From Poriferisodalis sp965116715 (GTDB taxonomy: Bacteria > Actinomycetota > Acidimicrobiia > Acidimicrobiales > Poriferisodalaceae): 64,000 nt of DNA. Shown here piece by piece: positions 24,665 to 31,587 of the stretch (within the stretch, counting starts at the first letter, position 1; each line of letters opens with the position of its first letter). The notes under the pieces were generated by a model. It saw only the letters and a list, made by a program, of their open reading frames with translations. It was not told the origin of the DNA and did no database searches. Where the stretch lies: contig OZ220724.1 in NCBI GenBank assembly GCA_965116715.1, positions 1,736,001 to 1,800,000 on the forward strand. Reading direction: 5' to 3'. The translations under genes and the position numbers were made by a program.

Positions 24665-24913
24665 TCAGTCGATGCGAAAGGTCACGGGCGTCGGGCCAAA
24701 GAACATGGGCTCTTCGCGGACTTCCTGAACGGTGAATCGGCCTGCGCCGTGCAGCGCCATGCCTGCGTCGAAGGCTGCCCAGACATCGGGGTAGAACGCT
24801 CTGACCTCGCCGTCGCAGATCAGCGCGACATCGTCATCATGGGCCGCGTCTGGCTGGGCCTCAAGGAACGCCCCGAATGCCTTGTAGTTGATTACTGCCT
24901 CTTCACGAGTCAT
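24665..24913 (-). CDS. Small DUF5678-like protein paired with the retropepsin gene
   Basis: 82 aa from ATG 24913, with GAGGTGG 6 nt upstream. The pattern is an N-terminal helix (NYKAFGAFLEAQ), then DVALICDGEVRAFYPDVWAAFDAG and TVQEVREEPMFFGPTP. This resembles the small domain often encoded just before a bacterial retropepsin-like gene (DUF5678 type). The assignment rests on pattern and neighbourhood. The pair could form a two-gene module of unknown role. Confidence 0.55.
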   Translation of the reverse strand: MTREEAVINYKAFGAFLEAQPDAAHDDDVALICDGEVRAFYPDVWAAFDAGMALHGAGRFTVQEVREEPMFFGPTPVTFRID

Positions 24914-25242
24914 TTCATACCACCTCAATCCGCACTCGCACTATACGGCAGAACCCTCCACTGCTTGATCGCAACCGCTTCGCTGCAATTCCGAAGATAC
25001 TTGGGCGCACGACTCACGACGGTTATGGGGCGCTGCGATGAGAACTGGTAGCGGATCCGCCGCCGGTGCCGTCCGAACGCGTCAGCGCCCAAGCATCGGA
25101 GCCAACGCTGACAGTGCCGCGGCGTATCCCAGCGGCGCCGTCACCGCGTCGCCAATCCACTTCGCGAGCTGGGCGCGAGAGGGGGTTCAGTTGCTCACCA
25201 TCGGAGCGCGATGGTGCGAATCGTCGCCTTGATCGTCAACGC
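24914..25242. other. Gene-free stretch of 329 bp
   Basis: Minus-strand TATAGT (24940-24945) may serve as -10 for the DUF5678-like gene. The remainder contains only a short plus-strand frame (25038-25232) without a ribosome binding site. No repeat or RNA gene is seen. Confidence 0.4.
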
Positions 25243-26172
25243 TCAGCCGGTGATGGCGTCGAGCGTTTCGGTGCTGGGGGCGAAGTAGAACGAGCCCGAG
25301 GCCGGGTTCGAGAAGTCGGTGATCGCGTCCCGCACCCCGTTGGCATCGTCAAGCCCGTACATCCGGCGCAGCCGACGCCGCAGCGGCGCCTGATCCTTGC
25401 AGAACGCCATGAAGTACAGCCCCACGGTGCCGTCGTGGAAGGCGTACGGCGTGGAGCGGCGGGCGATCTCGTTGATCTTGTCGCTGCCCTCGTTGCCGTG
25501 GTTGCCGTCGGCACGCAGCTCCACGTGGCTGAGGTGGCTGTAGGGCTCCTGGCTGTCGGTCTTGTCGGTCTCGGGGTACTTCTTGCGCCCGAAGTTCTTC
25601 TCCTGCTGGTCGTCCGACAGAGCATTCCAGCCGTCGAGGTCGTGCACCCAGCGCTGGGCGATGATGTGGCTGCCGCCCGCACCTGGGTCGCCGTCGGGCA
25701 CGATGGCCACGGCCGGCTGGTCCTCGTCGGCGGGGTTGCCGGTGCCGTCCTTGAAGCCGGTCATGTCCAGCGAGTCGCCGTAGATGAACGTCGGCGTCTC
25801 CCGGGCGACGGCCATGTGGCCGGCAAGCGCGGTGCGGGCGTCGTACTGCGCCTTCCACACCTTGTCCTTGTCGTTGTGGTTCAGCCAGAGCAGCAGCTCT
25901 TCCTGGGTGCCCTTGGCTTCGCGCCCCGAACCGTCCTCGGACTTGACGGTCTCATAGCGCTGGAAGTCGTCGGGCACGTCATCAGTCAGCTCCGGCAGCA
26001 GCCCGGGCCCGAAGCCGAGCGTCAGGTTGATGCCCTCTGCGTCGCATGCGGCGCGCAGGTCGGCAAGCGTCGACTTGATCACACCGAGATCAGCGCCCTC
26101 GACGCGACTCAGGTGGACGTACCACTGGTTGGTGCCCATCTCGTTGAAGATGGCCTTCTGCGGCGTTGGCAT
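25243..26172 (-). CDS. DyP-type haem peroxidase
   Basis: 309 aa from ATG 26172, with AAGGAG 5 nt upstream. The distal Asp motif of DyP peroxidases is present (TGFKDGTGNPAD), followed by IIAQRWVHDLDGWN (with the conserved Arg region), SHLSHVELRAD and TPYAFHDGTVGLYFMAFCKD. No Tat signal is seen, so it is likely cytosolic or cargo for an encapsulin, although no encapsulin gene is in the window. The length fits the family. It is divergent from the AhpD-like gene, so the two peroxide-related genes probably share a promoter region (26173-26385). Confidence 0.92.
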   Translation of the reverse strand: MPTPQKAIFNEMGTNQWYVHLSRVEGADLGVIKSTLADLRAACDAEGINLTLGFGPGLLPELTDDVPDDFQRYETVKSEDGSGREAKGTQEELLLWLNHNDKDKVWKAQYDARTALAGHMAVARETPTFIYGDSLDMTGFKDGTGNPADEDQPAVAIVPDGDPGAGGSHIIAQRWVHDLDGWNALSDDQQEKNFGRKKYPETDKTDSQEPYSHLSHVELRADGNHGNEGSDKINEIARRSTPYAFHDGTVGLYFMAFCKDQAPLRRRLRRMYGLDDANGVRDAITDFSNPASGSFYFAPSTETLDAITG

Positions 26173-26385
26173 CTGTGCTCCTTGAGAGGTTCGGTGATGC
26201 GAGCGAGCGCGACCCCGTCGGGCGGCCCGAGCGGCGGCACGGCGAGATTGCGAGGCTGATCGTAGGCCAACCGGCGCAGCGCGCGCACCCCGTGCTGCTG
26301 CCCGCCGAAACGGCCGCAGTCCGGCGGCGCGGGGTGTGCCAGCATGTGACGATTGCCAACGCTCACCACCAGCGGAGAGGCACCC

Positions 26386-27513
26386 ATGAGCATTGCAGCG
26401 CCGCAGCGCACGTACGACCGTCCATATGACACGGGGCTGCCGATCCGGGACGATCTGGCGGCAGCCCACGGCGAGATCGCCGCGCGCTGGTCGCGCCCGG
26501 GAACCTGGTGGACCGGGGCCCAGCGTGCCGAGATCGTCCGCCAGGTGCGGGCAGCCCGCGACCACCGCGCCGACGGCGGCGGCTCGCTGCCGCCGTGGGT
26601 CCAGCCCAGCAGCATCGACGGCCTCGTCGACGCCGACGGTCCGCTGCCCACCGCGGCGGTCGATGCGGTCTGGCGCATCACCAACCACCCCGGGACGCTG
26701 ACCGAGGACTGGTACCAGTCGATCATCGACCGCGGCGTCGACCCGCTGGCCTACGTGGAACTGGTGGGCTTGGTGTCGCAGTCCAACTGCGTCGACCGGT
26801 TCGCCGACGCACTCGAGCTGCCGCGCATCGAGCTGAACGAGCCCACCGACGGCCCGCCGGGGCGGGAAGGCGCGCCCGCGGCGGTCAAGTACCACTGGGT
26901 GCCCACCGCCGACCTCAAGATGCCGAACGTCATCAAGGCGCTCAGCGCCGTGCCGGCCGAGAACGAGGCGCTGTTCATCCTGTCCGACGCCCAGTACGTG
27001 CCGATGGAGCGCGTGCGGGGAGACGTGGTGTCTGACCGCAACTCGCTCACCCGGCCCCAGATCGAGGTGCTGGCTGCGCGCACGTCGAAGCTCAACGAGT
27101 GCTTCTACTGAACGTCTGCCCATGCGTTGCTGCTCGGTCTGAGCGGCCAGCAAAAGGACATGGACGTCGGTTACGAGGCCGTCAACGGCTCCGAGGCAGG
27201 TGACGGCGGCGTGCCCCACGGCGCGCTGCTGGCCCGTCTGGCCGAGGCGATGTGGGAGGGCGACCGCGCCGCCACGGCCGCTGCCCGAGCTGCCGTGGTC
27301 GACGCCGCCGGCGCCGACGTGATGGTCGATGCCGTGGCGGTCAGCGCCAACTTCCACATGATGACCCGCGTCGCCGACGGCACCGGCACCCCGCTGGATC
27401 CCGGCACCTACGACATGTCGGCGCCGGTGCGCGAGGCCTGCGAACTCAACGGCTTCGTGTCGCGCCGCGATCCCCAAGGCGACCGCCAGACCGCCCAGGG
27501 AGCGTCGAACTGA
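26386..27513 (+). CDS. AhpD-like peroxidase / carboxymuconolactone decarboxylase family protein with in-frame UGA (candidate selenoprotein)
   Basis: 375 codons from ATG 26386 (GGAGAGG 6 nt upstream) to the TGA ending at 27513, reading the TGA at 27109-27111 (residue 242) as an amino acid. The first CMD-like domain is at about 85-160 (AYVELVGLVSQSNCVDRFAD). The second begins at about 225: LAARTSKLNECFY-(UGA)-TSAHALLLG. In AhpD the motif is C-x-x-C followed four residues later by His; here UGA replaces the second, peroxidatic cysteine. After the UGA the frame stays open with normal family sequence (SANFHMMTRVADGTGTPLD), and a SECIS-like hairpin follows. A selenocysteine reading is favoured. The alternatives are a nonsense mutation or sequencing error. 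The second half has no credible start of its own. Confidence 0.75.
27127..27153 (+). promoter_or_regulatory. Bacterial SECIS-like stem-loop after the UGA codon
   Basis: TTGCT/AGCAA and GCTC/GAGC form a 9-bp stem with a 4-nt bulge on the 3' side and an apical loop GGTCT. The loop begins 24 nt after the UGA. Published bacterial SECIS rules ask for a loop roughly 16-37 nt downstream with a G among its first two bases; E. coli fdhF also shows GGUCU in its loop. All are met here. Confidence 0.65.
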
Positions 27514-27573
27514 CGACCCGGCATCAACGCCGGGGCACGCCCCAACGCTCTGCGGCGGCAATAGCGTGGCCGT

Positions 27574-28767
27574 GTGGAATGGCCCGATGTTCTGCGCCGG
27601 ATCGAGGCCGGTGAGGACGAGCACACGGAATTCAAGCTGAACTTCCGCGACCGCTCGGCAGCCGGTCGAGCGATCTGCGCATTTGCCAATACTGGCGGCG
27701 GTGTCGTCGTGCTCGGTGTCGACGACGCCCGCAATATCGTGGGCGTTCCCGAAGACGCTGAGCAGATCCAAGAACGTCTTTCCAGCTATCTCCAGTCCGG
27801 CTGCAGTGCTCCCGTCAACGCTCGACTCGGTCGCTACCGCCACGCTGACGGCTGGGTGCATTGGATTGCGGTCACGCACCAGCGCGGATTCGAGCCGATG
27901 CGCTGCGACGGACGTGTGTGGGTTCGACGCGGACGAAGCACCGTCGAGCCGTCGCCGGCCGAACTGCAGGACCTCTTCAATGCCTTCGGCTACGTGCTGA
28001 CCGAGGAACAGGTCATCGGGTCGGCAACGACCGCTGACGTCGACCCACAGGCGTTTCGCGATTACCTGCGCGCTCTGGGCATTGACACCGACACCGAACC
28101 GCAGCCGCACAATGACGACGACCTGCGCAATCGCGGCGTGGCAGCGGAACGTGACGGCGAACTGAGACCCACGCTGTACGGTCTGCTCGCCTTCGGAAAA
28201 GACCCGCAGGGCTATCCGCACACCCGTCGTTTCTTTGTCGAGTGCGTCGCCTACGACGGCAGCGATCAAGCCGCCGATGTGCTCCAGGTAGCGAGCGCGA
28301 CCGGTCGGCTCGACGAGCAGGTGGACCGTGCGCTGGGCTGGTTCAAATCGCTCGGACGCTTCGAGTCCTACGACGAGATCCAGCGCCAAGACCGGTACCT
28401 CCTGCCGCTCGACGTTCTGCGCGAGGCGCTGGTGAACGCAGTCGCGCACCGGGACTATGCGATCACGGGCTCCCAGGTGCTGCTCGAGGTGTTCGACGAC
28501 CGAGCCGTGGTGACGAGCCCGGGCAAGCTTCCCAACTCCATCACGACGGAGTCAGTTCAAGCCGGCGGCCGTCCCCGCTCGCGCAACGAATCGATGGCGA
28601 ACTACCTGTTGACGCGTCGATACATGGAACAGCGCGGACGCGGCTGGCCACGCATGCGGATCGGCATGCGAGATTTCAACGGCACTGAACCTGAGATCGA
28701 AAACGACATCGACAGCAGGTGGGTGCAGGTCACGCTTCGTCTCGGGGACGCAGCGGAGGCTCAGTAG
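27574..28767 (+). CDS. AlbA_2 (Schlafen-type) domain ATP-binding transcriptional regulator-like protein
   Basis: 397 aa from GTG 27574. The N-terminal AlbA_2 domain (about 5-130) has TEFKLNF, AICAFANTGGGVVVLGVDD and the GRVWVRRGRSTVEPSPAEL end. A C-terminal GHKL-like ATPase segment (about 285-350) has REALVNAVAHRDYAITGSQV and VTSPGKLPN. Such two-domain proteins are annotated as putative transcriptional regulators or ATP-dependent helicase-like proteins, and some take part in phage defence. It starts 60 bp after the AhpD-like gene. No strong ribosome binding site is seen. Confidence 0.8.
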   Translation: MEWPDVLRRIEAGEDEHTEFKLNFRDRSAAGRAICAFANTGGGVVVLGVDDARNIVGVPEDAEQIQERLSSYLQSGCSAPVNARLGRYRHADGWVHWIAVTHQRGFEPMRCDGRVWVRRGRSTVEPSPAELQDLFNAFGYVLTEEQVIGSATTADVDPQAFRDYLRALGIDTDTEPQPHNDDDLRNRGVAAERDGELRPTLYGLLAFGKDPQGYPHTRRFFVECVAYDGSDQAADVLQVASATGRLDEQVDRALGWFKSLGRFESYDEIQRQDRYLLPLDVLREALVNAVAHRDYAITGSQVLLEVFDDRAVVTSPGKLPNSITTESVQAGGRPRSRNESMANYLLTRRYMEQRGRGWPRMRIGMRDFNGTEPEIENDIDSRWVQVTLRLGDAAEAQ

Positions 28768-28802
28768 CTGTAGCCGCAGCCGGCTCCGCTGCGAGCGGGT
28801 GA

Positions 28803-30602
28803 TCAGGTGCGGAACCGCTTGGTGGGCAGGTGGGGGCCGACGTAGCCCACGTGCACCTTGCCGGTGTCGCGGCCGGTGTCGTCGTGGAAGTAGAGCCTCG
28901 GCGCGAGCCCGCCGTTGGACAGCTTGAGATGCGCCTCCATGACGATGTGGCCTGCGTCGCTGACCCGGGCCGACACCGGCATCTCCCGCAGGCGTCTCAG
29001 CTCGGGTCGCCTCATCACCTCTTCGGACTCGCGCATGGCCAGCTTCTTCGAGTTCGCAAACCACTTGCGCGGATGCTTGCTCGACTTGCACCAGTCGCGG
29101 AAGTCGCCGAAGTCGGCACCTGAATGCGCGTAGGCCTCCAGTGCGAGCAGCCCGTCGAACACGCTGCGAGCCCATGACCGCGCCTCGATCGAGTTGTCGA
29201 GCTCGGCGACGTGCTGGTCGATCTCGGCAGGGATCTCGACCTTGACCAAGTTGGCCCGAGCGAGCTGCAGTGCGTGGCTCACCGACGTCACCGGCGGGTA
29301 TTTGCGCCCCGCGGCATCGGTGACCATCGGGGTGCCGGCTTCGCCGACTCGCACCAGCATCTCCACCATCTGGTCTTCCTTGTCGATCAGCTTCTCCTGC
29401 AGCTCCTCGGTCCGGAGCTGCGCCAGCTCCAGTTCGTCCTGCATGTCGAGGACCTGCTGGGACATCTCGTCGCGTTGGTCTCGGGCTGCCTGTCGCTGCT
29501 CGCGTGTCTCGAACAGCGCTTCCCACAGATCGTCGCGCTCGGATTCGAGCGCCTCGATGCGCTCGTGCAGGCCATAGCCGGAGGCAAGCTCGGGCGCCCT
29601 GCGCTGGCTTCCGAGCTCGGCTTGGGACTGGCTGAACAGAGGCGGCGGCTCACGCTCGACCATGGCGAGGCTCAACAGCTGACTTGCCCAACGACCGGCT
29701 TGATGCGGACTTGAACGCACCACCTCCTTGGCGAGGGTGCGATGCCGGTGCGGCTCGTGCTGACCTGGCAGGTACAGCCGGGCCTCGCCGGGCTCCAGGT
29801 CCATCTCACCGCCGATCAGGCGCTGAAACGGCGTCAGCGTTTCCAGCGGCATGACGAAGACGCGAGCCAGGCCGGCGACTTGGGACGCTGTGCTCTGCGC
29901 TCGCCGGGTCATGTCGCCGAGTGCCGTGTTGGGATTGATGGGGTCCCACGCCAGGACCAGGTACGGGACCGGACGGTCGGGCGACAGGACCGCATTGCGG
30001 ATCGCCTTGGCATGCTCGGCATCACGGACGGGCACCGGTGACGTCGTCAGCGGTTCGCGGCCGAGGTGGGGCCGCCCGCCCCGGCGGTGAGCAGTGTCGA
30101 GCAGCTCGGACACCAGCGACTCGGCCCCCGTCGATCGGAGCTGAGCCCAGCGCGACTGCCCGGAATCGGAGCCGGTCGCGGCAGCGACTGCCGGTTCGGC
30201 CGCGCCGAGGCTCACCGGCACCGAAGCGAGCGGCGGCGCCTCGACGTCCACCCACACCCACGCTTCGCCGTTGCCGCTGAGCACGCGGATTCTGACCACC
30301 GACCTGCCCAGCGCGGCGTGCTGGGCGAGTTCCAGTGTCGTCGTGGTAACGCCGCCGTTGGTGCGGGTGGCCCGCGTCAGGTCGACGCGGCTTCCGTTCT
30401 CCTGCGCAATGTGGCCGCCGTCCCCGTTGTCGCCTTCGACATCGGCCACGTCAAGGTGCGGGTGCTGCATCTGGGCCCACGCCCGAAAGCTGCGGGCCAC
30501 ATGCTTGTGCAGCCCGGAGCCCTCGTCTTCCCACATGACGCGGTAGATCACCTCGAGGGCAGCAAGATCATCGTCGGTCACGTCGTGATCGTCCTCAAGC
30601 AC
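28803..30602 (-). CDS. Unrecognised 599-aa coiled-coil protein
   Basis: I do not recognise the family. The start is GTG 30602, with GGGGGAG just upstream. The N-terminal 300 residues are mixed alpha/beta (VVRIRVLSGNGEAWVWVDVE, VPYLVLAWDPINPNTALGDM, LARVFVMPLETLTPFQRLIG). A long coiled coil spans roughly 350-425 (ERIEALESERDDLWEALFET onward). The C-terminal part (about 430-599) has EARSWARSVFDGLLALEAYA and a compact end, LYFHDDTGRDTGKVHVGYVG, followed by PHLPTKRFRT, that looks like a beta domain. No signal or membrane segment is present. It converges with the AlbA_2 gene; both look like accessory, possibly defence-related genes, but that is inference. Confidence 0.8.
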   Translation of the reverse strand: MLEDDHDVTDDDLAALEVIYRVMWEDEGSGLHKHVARSFRAWAQMQHPHLDVADVEGDNGDGGHIAQENGSRVDLTRATRTNGGVTTTTLELAQHAALGRSVVRIRVLSGNGEAWVWVDVEAPPLASVPVSLGAAEPAVAAATGSDSGQSRWAQLRSTGAESLVSELLDTAHRRGGRPHLGREPLTTSPVPVRDAEHAKAIRNAVLSPDRPVPYLVLAWDPINPNTALGDMTRRAQSTASQVAGLARVFVMPLETLTPFQRLIGGEMDLEPGEARLYLPGQHEPHRHRTLAKEVVRSSPHQAGRWASQLLSLAMVEREPPPLFSQSQAELGSQRRAPELASGYGLHERIEALESERDDLWEALFETREQRQAARDQRDEMSQQVLDMQDELELAQLRTEELQEKLIDKEDQMVEMLVRVGEAGTPMVTDAAGRKYPPVTSVSHALQLARANLVKVEIPAEIDQHVAELDNSIEARSWARSVFDGLLALEAYAHSGADFGDFRDWCKSSKHPRKWFANSKKLAMRESEEVMRRPELRRLREMPVSARVSDAGHIVMEAHLKLSNGGLAPRLYFHDDTGRDTGKVHVGYVGPHLPTKRFRT

Positions 30603-30704
30603 GTCTCCCCCACGTCGTCAGTGCGAGCGAGACGGCGAATGCGCGCCGCCGCTCGCGGGAGGCTGCGGACCCGGAATGCCGCAGGGGCACTCCGACTGCC
30701 ATGA

Positions 30705-31241
30705 CTAGCCCTGTTCGTAGACGGGTGTGATGAGGGCGCGGGCCAGCGTCGTGCCGAACATGTTGAAGCCACAGATTGCGGCCGAGACGTTCTCGTCGAT
30801 CGGCAGCGAATCGACGCTGAGTGCGTGCACGGCGAACATGTAGCGGTGCGCGCCGTGGCCAGGGGGCGGCGCCGAGCCCAGGTAGCCATACATGCCGGCG
30901 TCATTGCGCAGCTGCTTGGCGCCCGAGGGCAGCCCGCTGCCTTCGGTGTCGCCGGCACCCGACGCAAGCTCAGCGCACGACGCCGGGATGTCGTACACCA
31001 CCCAGTGCCAGAAGCCGCTGCCGGTCGGCGCGTCGGGATCGAAGCAGGTCACGACGTAGCTCTGGGTGTCGGACGGCGCGCCGGACCACGCCAGATGCGG
31101 GGACCGGTCTTCGCCGCCGGCACCGAAGATTCCGGAGACCTGCGGCATCGCCAGCATCTGCCCATCCGCCACGTCGTCGCTTCGAACCTCGAACGACGCA
31201 ACTGCGGGGAGGAAGTCGTAGGGGCTGGGAGGTTGTGGCAT
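30705..31241 (-). CDS. PEBP / YbhB-YbcL family protein (Raf kinase inhibitor-like)
   Basis: 178 aa from ATG 31241, with GAAGGAC 6 nt upstream (a GTG one codon earlier is less likely). Family motifs are SPHLAWSGAPSDTQSYVVTCFDPDAPTG (spread over about 45-75), FWHWVVYDIPASC and GHGAHRYMFAVHAL (ligand-binding site His and the GxHRY segment). Bacterial members are small soluble proteins whose role is poorly known; a phospholipid or small-anion ligand is typical. The length fits the family. Confidence 0.9.
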   Translation of the reverse strand: MPQPPSPYDFLPAVASFEVRSDDVADGQMLAMPQVSGIFGAGGEDRSPHLAWSGAPSDTQSYVVTCFDPDAPTGSGFWHWVVYDIPASCAELASGAGDTEGSGLPSGAKQLRNDAGMYGYLGSAPPPGHGAHRYMFAVHALSVDSLPIDENVSAAICGFNMFGTTLARALITPVYEQG

Positions 31242-31290
31242 CACCGGTGTCCTTCTGTTCGCCTGCCCTGGGGCGGCTGCACTTGGACAG

Positions 31291-31320
31291 TTGACACTAT
31301 TCGTTGCGCTGCGCTAGACA
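31291..31320 (+). promoter_or_regulatory. Strong sigma70-type promoter
   Basis: TTGACA at 31291-31296 and TAGACA at 31315-31320 with an 18-bp spacer, one of the best consensus matches in the window. Transcription would begin near 31327. The first plausible start codon downstream is at 31588, about 260 nt away. Confidence 0.6.
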
Positions 31321-31326
31321 AGCCGT

Positions 31327-31421
31327 GTGTTCACCGCTCGGGGTGTGAACTCCGAGCCGCACATCACACAACCCAAACTGACAGACCAAGGACCGGCCCG
31401 CTTCGGCGGGTCGGTCTTTGG
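31327..31421 (+). ncRNA. Candidate small RNA or attenuated leader upstream of the glucosidase gene
   Basis: A transcript from the promoter at 31291-31320 would be about 95 nt long. It contains a GTTCAC/GTGAAC hairpin (about 31328-31352) and ends in a stable hairpin of about 16 bp with a TTCG tetraloop (31386-31421). No ribosome binding site or credible reading frame lies inside. It could be a stand-alone small RNA or the leader of the glucosidase mRNA. Confidence 0.4.
31386..31421 (+). terminator. TTCG-loop hairpin, terminator or attenuator
   Basis: CCAAGGACCGGCCCGC (31386-31401) pairs with GCGGGTCGGTCTTTGG (31406-31421) around TTCG, with only G-U wobbles. A competing pairing exists: ACAACCCAAA (just upstream, about 31368-31377) is an exact complement of TTTGGGTTGT (31417-31426) and would open the base of the hairpin. 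It lies between divergent genes, where a plain gene-end terminator is not expected. Confidence 0.6.
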
Positions 31422-31508
31422 GTTGTACAGCCCGGTTCGCTTCTGCGTGGGGTGACGGCTGGTCTCGCGCGCCGCGCAGGTGTGCGCGGCCGGTGTATGA
31501 AGTGATGC

Positions 31509-31522
31509 TGCAATCGCTTTCA
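31509..31522. promoter_or_regulatory. LacI-type operator upstream of the GH13 gene
   Basis: TGCAATCGCTTTCA is an imperfect version of the palindrome TGCAAGCGCTTGCA found at 34450-34463. It lies about 65 bp before the alpha-glucosidase ATG. Confidence 0.65.
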
Positions 31523-31587
31523 GGATCCGGGCAGACTGGCGAACGCCAGCGAGAGTCTTCACCACACCAATGACAGGAGACGGCGTG

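Noticed and set aside
25038..25232. 64-aa plus-strand frame in the 24.9-25.2 kb gap
   Set aside because: No ribosome binding site, no recognisable feature and composition like random high-GC sequence.
27127..27513. Second half of the AhpD-like gene as a separate gene from TTG 27127
   Set aside because: It has no ribosome binding site, would begin inside the conserved CMD motif and lack the active-site residues. It is in the same frame as the first half, so readthrough of the UGA explains it better.
26173..28449. Minus-strand frame joined upstream of the DyP gene (about 1,068 aa in all)
   Set aside because: Only the part from 26172 downward is DyP. The rest is antisense to the AhpD-like and AlbA_2 genes, and a good ribosome binding site lies at 26172.
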